This document shows positions 30,938-39,853 of a DNA stretch of 64,000 nt, piece by piece; within the stretch, counting starts at the first letter, position 1; every line of letters begins with the position of its first letter. The notes below the pieces were generated by a model. It saw nothing but the letters and a program-made list of their open reading frames with translations, searched no databases and was not told the DNA's origin. The DNA is taken from NCBI RefSeq assembly GCF_024124825.1, contig NZ_JAMXSS010000002.1, positions 248,001 to 312,000 of the forward strand. Direction: 5' to 3'. The position numbers were made by a program, and so were the translations under genes. This DNA is from Arthrobacter sp. H16F315 (GTDB lineage Bacteria > Actinomycetota > Actinomycetes > Actinomycetales > Micrococcaceae).

Positions 30938-32368
30938 GTGGTACCGCAGTGGCTTGTCACAGCAGGTGATCGTCTTCCCCGCGGGTCGCGGTCGCCACAC
31001 CCGGCACTGTGGCGCCGCGCCCTGGGTTGCCTGTCCGGTGCGGCCCTGGTCCTGGCGGCGGCCATAACCGTCCGGTTGTCCGGGTCCGTGGAGGCCTACT
31101 TTCTGTTTTTCCTCGCAGTACCCGTGATTGCTTTGTTCGAGGACTGGCTGGCCATGGCCGTGGCCACAGTCGTGGTCGCCGGGAGCCCGGCCTTCCTGCA
31201 ACTGGCTCTTGCGGGTGCGTCCGGATCGTTGCCGCCGGCGAATTCCGCGCTCCTGGGTACAGCGTTCCTGCTTGAAGGCGTCCTGTGCCTCATTCCGGCA
31301 TTCGTCCTCGCCGGGACACGAACAGCGGAACTCGAGAAGCTGGGGGCATTGGAGAGCCAGGCACTGCACGATCCGCTGACCGGGCTGGCCAACCGATCGC
31401 TCCTGGCTGCACGCCTCAGAGAAGCGACGGCCGCGAGCCGGATCACCGGGGTGCCCATGCTGGTCCTGTCGGTGGACATTGACGGCTTTAAGCCAATCAA
31501 CGATTCGTATGGACATGGAGCCGGGGACGCGCTGCTGGTGGAAATCGCCCGGCGGCTCCAGTTCTGCCTCCGGACCGGGGACACCGCGGCCCGGACCGGC
31601 GGAGACGAATTCACCCTGCTGCTGCCGGGCTCCGGCTTGGACCAGGGCCCGGCGACGGCGCTGCGCGTGATGGATGCCGTCGCCGCCCCGGTTCAGGTGG
31701 CCGGGACGGAGCTGCGGATGAGCGCGAGCGTCGGCATAACGGCCGGATCAGGAATGGATGGCCCGGAACAACTGCTGGCGGAAGCCGACACGGCAATGTA
31801 CGCAGCGAAACACTCCGGCCGCAGCCGCTTCGTCATTTACGACGCGACCCAGCGCCAGGATACCCGCGGTGCCCTTGAGATTAGCCCCAGCGATGCCCGG
31901 TGCTGGGCCGCCTACACGGTCCAGCTGCGCCTCCAGATCGCCTCAGCCAAGGACCTAGGCCTGCTGCCGGAACAAACCCGGGGCCCGGAAACGGCCCGGC
32001 GGACCCTCGAAACCCTGCTGGCCGCCATCGGTCAGCTTCCTGACCCGGAGCAACCTGACGGTGAGCAGCGGACAAAACTGCCCCTGCCGCAGTCCCGGGC
32101 CCTGGCGGAGTTCGTTTTCCACCATCAGCTGGTCCAGCAATGGGCCGACTCGCTTGTGAGCCAGGGCATCCTCACCGCCAGCCGGCCGGCCGAGGCGGAA
32201 CGCTTCTGGAGCGATCTGCGCGACGCTGTAACCGTCGCCGAAAACCCGGGGCCGCGTGCCGGCAGTGGTTCACGGAACGCTCTTGACACCAGCTTCGCCG
32301 CCGGCGGGGCACTCCAAGCAGGGACCGGAAAGGGACCGGTGGCGCTCCCGCCCCGATCCCGCAGATGA
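30938..32368 (+). CDS. Membrane GGDEF-domain diguanylate cyclase
   Basis: Predicted to make cyclic di-GMP from two GTP. An N-terminal membrane region of about 115 residues carries several helices. Then comes the GGDEF domain, with LHDPLTGLANRSLLAARL at its start and an intact catalytic GGDEF near residue 220. RTGD lies exactly five residues before it, the product-inhibition (I-site) motif RxxD. After the domain, which ends near residue 305, about 170 residues of unknown type follow. The GTG at 30938 is chosen because GGGGAG lies eight bases ahead. It is the only plus-strand gene inside the flagellar core and probably tunes motility. Confidence 0.88.
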   Translation: MVPQWLVTAGDRLPRGSRSPHPALWRRALGCLSGAALVLAAAITVRLSGSVEAYFLFFLAVPVIALFEDWLAMAVATVVVAGSPAFLQLALAGASGSLPPANSALLGTAFLLEGVLCLIPAFVLAGTRTAELEKLGALESQALHDPLTGLANRSLLAARLREATAASRITGVPMLVLSVDIDGFKPINDSYGHGAGDALLVEIARRLQFCLRTGDTAARTGGDEFTLLLPGSGLDQGPATALRVMDAVAAPVQVAGTELRMSASVGITAGSGMDGPEQLLAEADTAMYAAKHSGRSRFVIYDATQRQDTRGALEISPSDARCWAAYTVQLRLQIASAKDLGLLPEQTRGPETARRTLETLLAAIGQLPDPEQPDGEQRTKLPLPQSRALAEFVFHHQLVQQWADSLVSQGILTASRPAEAERFWSDLRDAVTVAENPGPRAGSGSRNALDTSFAAGGALQAGTGKGPVALPPRSRR

Positions 32369-32658
32369 GGGCGTAGCCGACTTCTGCCTATAGATGCCAT
32401 AACGTCCCCGACCGGACCAACGCCGCGTGCGCCACCGCAGGCAGTTGGTGCCGGGCGGTCGCGTCGGAATGTACCTCCACTTCAGGGCGGGCTCTCAGAA
32501 AAGACGTGATACTCGGTCGAAACGTGAGGCATATCTGGTTGCAGGCTAATGTCTGAGCCGAAGCCGCGGGTCTCCAAAGAGAAAGCCCTGGCTCCGAAGA
32601 TCTCCGTAGCCAGGGCTGTCTCTCCGATATCTAGGAGCTAGTCACGTTTTCCGGGTGA
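32369..32658. other. Intergenic region between convergent GGDEF gene and flgE
   Basis: 290 bases without a gene. It contains the hairpin terminator at 32584-32617; nothing else recognisable was seen. Confidence 0.6.
32584..32617 (-). terminator. Hairpin terminator after flgE
   Basis: AGCCCTGGCT and AGCCAGGGCT form a perfect 10-base stem with a 14-base loop. On the minus strand the hairpin is followed by TTTCTCTTT, a weak U tract. It ends the flgB-to-flgE operon and may also stop the convergent GGDEF transcript. Confidence 0.75.
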
Positions 32659-33831
32659 TTAGCGCTTGAGCTGGGTCAGTTCCTGCAGGACCTCGTCGGA
32701 GGTGGTGATGATGCGGGCGTTGGCCTGGAACCCGCGCTGGGCCACGATGAGGTTGGTGAACTCCTGGGAAAGGTCCACGTTGGACATTTCCAGGGTACCG
32801 CCGGAGAGTGTGCCGAGGCCTGGTGCACCGGCACTGCCGAACTGCACCACGCCAGAGTTGCCGGTGGCCGTGTAGGACGAAGATCCTGCCTTTTCCAGAC
32901 CGGCCGGATTGGTGAACTTGGCCAGGGCGATCTTGGCCATCACCTGCTTGGTGCCGTTGCTGAAGGAGCCGATCAGGGATCCGTCACTACCCAGCGTGTA
33001 AGACTCAAGGGAGCCGGCCGCAGAGCCGTTCTGGCCGGCGACCGTGAGGGTTTCGACTTTCGCGTAGCCGGAGAGTTTATTCAACGCGACCGTAATGCCG
33101 CCGACGGTCAATGCGCCGCTGGCCGTCAGTGTGCCGTTGGCTCCCTGTGCGAGGCCCACAGTGACGGGTCCGCTGCCGTCGTTACCCGTAACATCCCAGC
33201 CGGTGGCGGTCTTGTCGAAGGTCAGATTGAGGTCACGCGCAGCACCGGCGCCGTCGTAAACCTTGACCACGCGGTTCAGCGACGTGGGAACGGTCGCGTC
33301 GCCGGGCAGGTTCCCGTCAAGTGAAACCGCGTTGGTTGCAGTGGCGACCATGTTGTTCGGGTTCAGCGTGATGGTGCCGACGGCGCCGGTCGTGTTGACC
33401 GCGCCGTTGGCGTCGGCCTTCCACCCCTGCAGGATGCCGCCGTCGGGGCTGACCAGCTGGCCGGCAGCATCGAGGTTAAAAGCACCGGCACGGGTGAACA
33501 GCTGCTGGCCGCCCTTGCTGGTGACGAAAAAGCCGTCGCCGGAGATCATCATGTCCGTGGCCTTGCCGGTGGCCTGCGAGGACCCCTGGCTGAAGTTGTT
33601 AGTAACCCCGGCAACGCGGACGCCCAGTCCGATCTGGGCAGGGTTGCTTCCGCCGGTGCCGCCCTGCGGAGCCGTGGCGCCCTGGGTCAGTTGGGACAGG
33701 GTGTCCTGGAACTGCGTGGTTCCGGACTTGTACCCGGCGGTGTTGACGTTGGCGATGTTGGCGCCGGTAACATCCAGCATGGTCTGGTGGGCGCGAAGGC
33801 CGGAAATTCCGGAGTAGAGCGAGCGGAGCAT
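32659..33831 (-). CDS. flgE: Flagellar hook protein FlgE
   Basis: Structural subunit of the hook, 390 residues. N-terminal rod-class signature YSGISGLRAHQTMLDVTGAN and IANVNTAGYKSGTTQFQDTL; C-terminal LSQEFTNLIVAQRGFQANAR followed by IITTSDEVLQEL. The middle Thr/Gly-rich part forms the hook surface domains. Last gene of the operon. No flgF or flgG was found in the window, so the rod composition is incomplete here. Confidence 0.93.
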   Translation of the reverse strand: MLRSLYSGISGLRAHQTMLDVTGANIANVNTAGYKSGTTQFQDTLSQLTQGATAPQGGTGGSNPAQIGLGVRVAGVTNNFSQGSSQATGKATDMMISGDGFFVTSKGGQQLFTRAGAFNLDAAGQLVSPDGGILQGWKADANGAVNTTGAVGTITLNPNNMVATATNAVSLDGNLPGDATVPTSLNRVVKVYDGAGAARDLNLTFDKTATGWDVTGNDGSGPVTVGLAQGANGTLTASGALTVGGITVALNKLSGYAKVETLTVAGQNGSAAGSLESYTLGSDGSLIGSFSNGTKQVMAKIALAKFTNPAGLEKAGSSSYTATGNSGVVQFGSAGAPGLGTLSGGTLEMSNVDLSQEFTNLIVAQRGFQANARIITTSDEVLQELTQLKR

Positions 33832-33877
33832 GGCGACTGCCTTTCTACAAGGTGGGAAAACTGGTCAAAATCTAGGG

Positions 33878-34324
33878 TCAGGGAGCGGATGGAGCGACGA
33901 TTCCGGTGATGGAATCGAGGGGGATGGATAGTTCGCCGATAGTCACCGCCGGCTTGTCGCCGGCGAACGAAACGGCAGTAGCAATGCCGCTGCCCGCGGT
34001 GCCGTCCGGCAGTGTGTAGCCGACGGAATGGCCGATCAGCTGGGCTGCCGCCGAGCGCATCTGCAGCGAAAGCCCATCCTTGCTGCTTGCTGTCAGCTCG
34101 GTCATTTTTTCCATCATGGACAGCTGAATGGTTTGGGCCATCATCTCGTTGGTGTCCATCGGGGCACTCGGGTTCTGGTTCTTCAGCTGGGTCACGAGGA
34201 GCGTCATAAAAACGTTGGAGTCCATCGTCTGCACCGGGGCGCGGACAGCGGGAGTCTGGTCCCCCGCGGCACCGGTTGTCGGCTTGATCGGGATGGACGG
34301 TGTAGCGATCGGCTGAATCGTCAT
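33878..34324 (-). CDS. flgD: Flagellar hook-assembly scaffold FlgD
   Basis: Hook-capping scaffold needed for FlgE polymerisation. The conserved N-terminal block MDSNVFMTLLVTQLKNQNPS followed by APMDTNEMMAQTIQLSMMEK is clear. At 148 residues it is shorter than enteric FlgD (about 230) and has only a small C-terminal part, as in several Gram-positive versions. Overlaps fliK by four bases. Confidence 0.92.
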   Translation of the reverse strand: MTIQPIATPSIPIKPTTGAAGDQTPAVRAPVQTMDSNVFMTLLVTQLKNQNPSAPMDTNEMMAQTIQLSMMEKMTELTASSKDGLSLQMRSAAAQLIGHSVGYTLPDGTAGSGIATAVSFAGDKPAVTIGELSIPLDSITGIVAPSAP

Positions 34325-35801
34325 CTGTGGCGTTCCTTCGTGTCAGACAAGAATGTCGATGTTGGTTTGGGGGAATCCAGCCGACCGGGGATGCGCGGCG
34401 CAGGCTCGTGGAATCCTTCGTTGCGGCGCGCGGCTGCGCGCTGCGCTGCGGCGTCGTTCTGGTGCCCCGGGCGGCCGTTCTGGCCCCCGTCCCCCGGCCC
34501 GCTGCGATCCGAGAGGTTCAGCGATGCCCCGAAGCCGGCGTCGGCGAGCTCCTTCCGGAGCTCGGGAAGGACGCCGCGGAGAGCTTCCCGGCCGGCTTCA
34601 CCGGGAGAGAACATCTCAATCCGGACGCCGCCGGCGTCGATGTGGGCTCTGATGGTCAGCGGGCCCAGGTCTTCGGGGTTCACTTTGAGGGTCATCACGT
34701 GTTCACCGGCGGCCGCCGTGGCAAGGGTGAAGAGAGGCCTGCTCAACTGGGGTTGGAGTGCGGGCCCCTGCTGCGGGGAAGCAGCGGCGGGAGCCTGCGG
34801 TGCGGACGTCGACGTGGCGGCAGTAGGAGTAGCCGGACCCCCGGTCAGGGCGGCGGCTCCGGCGGTGGACGCCGATTCCAACGACACCGTGGCCGCCAGC
34901 GCGGACTTCCGATCCGGACGCACGTCGCCGACGCTCGCGCCGGCATTGGGAACAAGACCGGCGAAGATCGTTCCTGCGGCAGCGGAAGAAAGTCCGGGTG
35001 TTGTGCTGGCCGCCGGAGGGTGCGGCTGGAGGCTGGCGGTTGCGGGCGTCGAGGCGGCCACAGTAAGTCCTGCTGCCGGAGCTGCGTCTTGGACCGGACT
35101 GGATGATGCAACGGTGGCTGCCGGCGGGACGACGGCGGCCGGAGCTCCGGTGGCCACGGCGTTGTTGTCTGCTGCCACGGCCGGCGCGCCCGCAGCAGCA
35201 GTTACCGCGGCGGCAGGAGCCGACACCGGCACCCCACCGCCGGCCCGGAGCTGCGGTTCCGTGGCCGCCTGTTCCGGGGTCATCCGCCCCGGTATGGCCG
35301 GCCCCGCGGCGGCGGCTGTCGACTGCGCCGCAGGGACAGCCAACGCAGTTCCGAACCAGGCCGGCACCGGCAGAACATCCCCTGCGGCGTCATCCTTCGA
35401 TGGCGACGCGTCGTGGAGGTGGCGTCGCTGACCTTGGTGTCGTCCGGCTGCCCGCCGGACAGCTGTGCGGTGACGGACGCGGATGCGGACACGGCTGCGG
35501 TCACGGACGCGGGCACAGCCTGCGGGGCCCCGACGCCCGGCGAGCCGGCGGAGTTCGAATCCGCGGACACTGTGGTCTCGGACGTCCGACGTTCGGGCCG
35601 GGCGTTTGAGGGCTGGGCGTTTGAGGGCTGGGCGTTTGAGGGCTGGGCGATTGAGGGCTGGGCGTTTGAGGAAACGGCGCTGTCCAACAGCACACCGAAA
35701 GCTCCGGCGCCGGACGTTGTTGTACCGGCCCGGCCCCCGGCGCCATGCTGGGTGGCCCGGCTGATCCCCGGAGCAGGGCCCAGACCCATCGATGCGGTCA
35801 T
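34321..35801 (-). CDS. fliK: Flagellar hook-length control protein FliK, frameshifted
   Basis: Secreted ruler that sets hook length and triggers the FlhB switch. The C-terminal Flg_hook domain (about the last 130 residues) reads LKVNPEDLGPLTIRAHIDAG, VRIEMFSPGEAGREALRGVL and LPELRKELADAGF. The N-terminal 350 residues are Ala/Pro/Thr-rich with a five-fold five-residue repeat. The N-terminal part (from ATG 35801) and the rest are in different frames; the switch is around 35400-35425 and is not at an obvious homopolymer. Repaired length is about 493 residues. Position between the hydrolase and flgD is typical for fliK. Confidence 0.82.
35596..35670. repeat. 15-base tandem repeat inside fliK
   Basis: Five consecutive 15-base units of the type GGCTGGGCGTTTGAG (plus strand), with two single-base variants. 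On the coding strand they encode SNAQP-type pentapeptides, one changed to SIAQP. Copy-number change would alter the FliK ruler length. Confidence 0.85.
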
Positions 35802-36457
35802 GATGTGCCCCCGGCCGGGACAATCCGGCGGATGGACGTGAGGTTGGACTGCTGCTCCCAGGCATCGCGGATCTGGATGGTTTGCCCGGGCACGGGGGCG
35901 TCGATTGCCTTACCGTTGCCGAGGTAGATGGAGATGTGGTTGCCGCCGAAGCTCACCAGCAGGTCGCCGGGCTTGGCCTCGGCAAGGGACGCTACGGGCG
36001 TGCCTTGGCGCATCTGGTCGCTGACCACCCGCGGGATCTCGACGCCGAGGTCTTTGAAGACGCGCTGGGTGAAGCCGGAGCAGTCCATCCCGGTGGCCGG
36101 GTTGGTTCCGCCCCAGACGTACGGCACTCCGATGTACTTTTTCGCTGCGGCAACCACGTCGTTTCCGGTCGCCGCCCCTCCGGTGGCAACCGGCGCGGAG
36201 ACACCCTTGAGTGTTGTCCCGCTGATACCTGTCAGGGAATTGAGGCTCTCCTGCAGGGACGCTGTTCCGGTTCCGCTGGTGCCCAGTGCCGAGGCGAGGG
36301 CTTGGGTAAAGGAACCGTCCCCTCCGCCGTCGACGAGCGAGCCCGTGGCGGCAGCCGAGATCGCCGTGGACTTCGCCGAGTCCACCGGCCGGGTGGTGAG
36401 TTCGGAGATCATGGACTGGATGCTCTGCATCCGGCCGATCGCCTCGGTCATGCTCAT
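35798..36457 (-). CDS. Flagellar-cluster NlpC/P60 peptidoglycan endopeptidase
   Basis: 219 residues; the C-terminal NlpC/P60 domain (about 97-219) carries the catalytic Cys126 in GMDCSGFTQRVFKDLG and His174 in GGNHISIYLG, after VVAAAKKYIGVPYVWGGTNP. The third polar residue appears to be the Asp in KAIDAPVPG. Such enzymes cut gamma-D-Glu-diaminoacid links. It has no signal peptide; its first 30 residues look like a flagellar-type helix, so export through the flagellar apparatus is inferred. It lies between fliJ and fliK, taking the place of the FlgJ muramidase. Overlaps fliK by four bases. Confidence 0.85.
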   Translation of the reverse strand: MSMTEAIGRMQSIQSMISELTTRPVDSAKSTAISAAATGSLVDGGGDGSFTQALASALGTSGTGTASLQESLNSLTGISGTTLKGVSAPVATGGAATGNDVVAAAKKYIGVPYVWGGTNPATGMDCSGFTQRVFKDLGVEIPRVVSDQMRQGTPVASLAEAKPGDLLVSFGGNHISIYLGNGKAIDAPVPGQTIQIRDAWEQQSNLTSIRRIVPAGGTS

Positions 36458-36888
36458 GTGGTCACCTGGGTGTCGTCCCGGTGAAAGACAGTGGACGCAA
36501 TCTCATCCAGCGCTGACTGTTCGGCCTGCAGGTCTGCGCTCAGCACTTCGGCTTGATGCCGGGCCTGGAGCTTCTCCAAGCCAACGGAGCGGACCCTCGC
36601 AGCGGTAAATGCCTCCCGAGCCGCGGACTCGTCTGCCTGGGCGATCGTGGTCAGGCCCCGCAGCTCCGCCAGCATACTGTGCGAGGAGGACCGGGCGGCC
36701 GCGACGGCCCGCAGCGAGGCGGAGCTGACAACGTCCGCGTCGTCGATCGACAAGTCACGGCGGGCCGCAGCTTCCCGGGCGCGCACGGAACTGGAACGAG
36801 ACCTGGCCCGGGCCAGGCCAGTGGCGGCTTGATCCTGCTGGATCCGGCGGAGCCGCAAGAGCCCAGCCAGCGAAAATTGACGGTTCAT
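36454..36888 (-). CDS. fliJ: Flagellar export protein FliJ
   Basis: Coiled-coil protein of 144 residues that links the FliI ATPase to the export gate. It begins MNRQFSLAGLLRLRRIQQDQ, followed by long Ala/Arg/Glu helices without Pro. Its ATG overlaps the fliI stop (ATGA), which decides the start. Sequence conservation is low; the call leans on position and coiled-coil composition. Confidence 0.82.
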   Translation of the reverse strand: MNRQFSLAGLLRLRRIQQDQAATGLARARSRSSSVRAREAAARRDLSIDDADVVSSASLRAVAAARSSSHSMLAELRGLTTIAQADESAAREAFTAARVRSVGLEKLQARHQAEVLSADLQAEQSALDEIASTVFHRDDTQVTT

Positions 36889-38215
36889 GCCGCTGCTCCC
36901 AGAGTCGAGGTGAGGTACGCGAGCCGTTGCCACGACTCGGGGTGTCCGGTGGAATCTTCCATTGATTGCTGCAGGAAGGCGTTCACGTCCTGCTCGTGGT
37001 TCAGTGCCGCATCAACGAGTGGGTTGGTGCCGGCCTGGTAGGCCCCGACATCGATCAGGTCCTGGGCGGCTTTCCGGGCCGCGAGGACACGGCGGAGCCC
37101 CGCGGCAGCGGCGAGGTGATCCCGGGTGTTGACCTTCGAGGCCACACGCGAGATGGATCCGAGGACGTCCACGGAGGGAAAGTGGCCCGTGACGGCCAGT
37201 TTCCGGTCGAGGACAACGTGCCCGTCCAGGATGGAACGGGCGGCGTCGGCGATCGGCTCGTTGTGGTCATCGCCGTCAACCAGGACGGTGTAGATGCCGG
37301 TGATTGAGCCGGTTTCGGCGGTGCCGGCCCGTTCCAGCAGCCGGGCAAGGACGGAAAAAGTCGACGGCGGATAACCGCGGGTGGCTGGGGGTTCGCCGGC
37401 TGACAGGCCGATCTCGCGCTGGGCCATGGCGACGCGGGTCAACGAATCCATCATCAGGACCACGTTTTGGCCCTCGTCCCGGAACGACTCCGCGATCCGG
37501 GTAGCGGTGAAAGCGGCGCGCATGCGCATCAGCGCCGGCTCGTCCGAGGTGGCCACCACAACGATGGAGCGCGCCAGTCCCTCGGCGCCAAGGTCGTCCT
37601 CGAGAAACTCGCGGACTTCGCGGCCGCGTTCGCCGACCAGGGCGATGACCGAGATTTCGGCGTCGGTCCCCGGGCGATCATCGAGAGCAGGGAGGATTTC
37701 CCGACGCCGGAACCGGCGAAGAGCCCCATCCGCTGGCCCTTGCCGAGGGTGGTCATGGTGTCCAGGACACGGACACCGGTCTGCAGCGGCGTGTCGATGC
37801 GGGCCCGTTTCATGGCCAGCGGCGCCTCGTTGTCGATGGGCACGCGCGGCCCGCTCGTGAGCGGGCCCTTGCCATCGATGGGCCGTCCGAGGCCATCGAT
37901 GACGCGGCCAAACAGCCCCCGCCCGGTGGGGACCAGCATTGTGGTGCCCGCTTTGGCCCGGACCGGATCACCGGCGGCGACTCCGGCAAGCCGGCCCAGC
38001 GGCATGCAGCGGAGGGTGCTGCCCATCGCGGCGACTACTTCGGCGTCCAGACCGGGATTTTCCCCAACGGTCACGAGCTCACCCAGTGCACCGTCGAGGC
38101 CGGAAACTTCCAGGCTCAGGCCCACCACGGACGTCACTACGCCCACCCGTTGGGGAGCGGCGGCCCGCAGTGCGGCGGTGAAAGAGTCCCCTTTTGGGCG
38201 CCATTGGGTCATCAT
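36885..38215 (-). CDS. fliI: Flagellum-specific ATPase FliI, frameshifted
   Basis: F1-beta-like ATPase energising flagellar export. Walker A is AGSGVGKSS with Lys173; the next motifs ISVIALVGERGREVREFLED, VVLMMDSLTRVAMAQREIGL and GEPPATRGYPPSTFSVLARL follow. Frames break right after Walker A at SMIARG/TDAEIS, where one base is missing in the C4 run at 37668-37671. Repaired length is about 443 residues. Overlaps fliH and fliJ. Confidence 0.95.
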
Positions 38216-38850
38216 GGCTGTCCGTCCATGGTCCGGTCGCCCCAGTCGCCGTCGCTGAGCAGGGCAGTACGGACCCTGGCCAGGGCGGTGCCGAGGCTCG
38301 CGTCAAGCCAGCCATGCTCGTAGTCAACTTTCGCGTCGCCGCGGTTCAGGCTTGCGTCCGGGAGCAGCGGAAGCCCGGCGGGCAGGTCCAGGCCTTCCTT
38401 GTCCAAGACGTCAATGTCGGCGGGGTTGAGCCGCACCGCAACCAAGGTGCCGGGGTCGCTGGCGGAAAGGGCGCGTTCGATGGCGGCCCGGGCCGTCCGG
38501 GTGCCGTCCGCGAGTTCGTAGCCCAGGATGGCCTCGGCCAGTTCCAGGGCCGTTCGGGCGAGGACTTCATTGGCATCCCGGAGGGCCTGGACGTTGCGGT
38601 GTGCGAAGTCCGTCCTGGCCACGGCCAACGCGCGCACTGCCCGGTCCAGGTCCTGCTGGCCCGCCGCCAGGGCAGCAGCCTGCTCCGCCGCCATTCGGTC
38701 CCGCCAGCGCCGCTGTTCCTTTGCTGCGGCGCGGACCCCGGCAGCGTAGCCCGCGGCGTGGCCTTCGGTGAATCCGGCCTGCTCGTTGGCGGGACCGGTG
38801 GTCCGCAGCGACGGGTAGACAATCCGCGCGGGACTGGTGTCAGTAGACAA
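38212..38850 (-). CDS. fliH: Flagellar assembly protein FliH
   Basis: Negative regulator/stator of FliI, about 212 residues, with Ala/Arg/Gln-rich helices including GHAAGYAAGVRAAAKEQRRW and a C-terminal V1-ATPase-E-like part (LVAVRLNPADIDVL, KVDYEHGWLDASLGTALARV). The TTG at 38850 has GAGGAAG just ahead and overlaps the end of fliG by 11 bases; a GTG at 38868 is possible. Confidence 0.87.
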   Translation of the reverse strand: MSTDTSPARIVYPSLRTTGPANEQAGFTEGHAAGYAAGVRAAAKEQRRWRDRMAAEQAAALAAGQQDLDRAVRALAVARTDFAHRNVQALRDANEVLARTALELAEAILGYELADGTRTARAAIERALSASDPGTLVAVRLNPADIDVLDKEGLDLPAGLPLLPDASLNRGDAKVDYEHGWLDASLGTALARVRTALLSDGDWGDRTMDGQP

Positions 38851-39853
38851 TGTCTTCCTCGTCCCCACGCTGAATCGTGATGGAACCGTCGGCCTCTAGT
38901 TCCCGGATGGAGCGCACGACGGCGGCACGGGCTTCTTCGATCTGCGAGGCCCGCAGCGGCCCCAGGGCCGCGATTTCCGACTCGAGGATCTCCAGGTTGC
39001 GGCCGGAAACGTTGGTAGTAATGGTTTCCAGCACCACTTCCGGGGCGCCCTTCATGGCGATGGCCAGCAACGACGAGTCGATGCCGCGCAACACCTGCTG
39101 GACGTCCTTGCGGTCCAGTTTGACGATGTCCTCGAAGGTCACCATTTGTGCCCGGATTTCGGTGGCGAGGTCCGGGTTCAACAGGTCCAGGCCATCGAGT
39201 ACGGAACGTTCGGTGCCGGCGTCGGTGCGGTTGATGATCTCCAGCAGCGGCTGGATGCCGCCCGTGACCTTGGAGGCCTGCTGGGACACAGCGGCACCGC
39301 CGCGCAGTTTGAGCGTCTCGGCGACGATCCCGATTGCCTCCGGCGCGCCGGAACCCATCGTTGCGATGCTGAGGGCGACGTCTGCGCGGAGCGAACCAGG
39401 CAACCCGGACATCACCGCCGAGGCCTTTTTGGGGCTCAGGTGTGCCAGGACCAGCGCGATGGTTTGCGGCAGTTCACCGTCGATCAGGGCCAGGATCTGG
39501 ACCGGTTCAATGTCTTCGAGGAACTCAAAGGATTTCCCCGCCATGTTGACGCTCAGCCGGTTGATCAGCCCGGCGGCTTTCTCGGACCCAAAGGACGCTT
39601 CGAGCAGTCCCTCTGCCAACTCGCGGCCGCCCCGGGCCGAACGCGGCCCGCTTAGCGCCGAAGAATGGAAGTCCTTCATGATCTGCTCGGTGACATCGGG
39701 ATCCACCTTGCGCAGCCGGACGATTTCCGCCGCAATCTCCTCGGCTTCCGAATCCGTCAGCTTGGCCATGACCAGGGCCGCGTTGGCCGGGTTCATCTGC
39801 ATCAGCACAACGGCCGCGCGCTGGGCGCCCGTCAGGGTCACTGTAGTTTTCAT
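38840..39853 (-). CDS. fliG: Flagellar motor switch protein FliG
   Basis: Torque-generating C-ring protein of 337 residues. The N-terminal part TGAQRAAVVLMQMNPANAAL binds FliF. The middle motif (EHPQ in enterics) appears as GELPQTIALVLAHLSP. The C-terminal charged helix of the torque domain is EDIVKLDRKDVQQVLRGIDS. Its start overlaps the fliF stop by four bases. Confidence 0.96.
   Translation of the reverse strand: MKTTVTLTGAQRAAVVLMQMNPANAALVMAKLTDSEAEEIAAEIVRLRKVDPDVTEQIMKDFHSSALSGPRSARGGRELAEGLLEASFGSEKAAGLINRLSVNMAGKSFEFLEDIEPVQILALIDGELPQTIALVLAHLSPKKASAVMSGLPGSLRADVALSIATMGSGAPEAIGIVAETLKLRGGAAVSQQASKVTGGIQPLLEIINRTDAGTERSVLDGLDLLNPDLATEIRAQMVTFEDIVKLDRKDVQQVLRGIDSSLLAIAMKGAPEVVLETITTNVSGRNLEILESEIAALGPLRASQIEEARAAVVRSIRELEADGSITIQRGDEEDIVY

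Noticed and set aside
33925-33945. GCCGATAG on the plus strand inside flgD
   Set aside because: No TAAC/TTAC at the required spacing and no plus-strand gene downstream.
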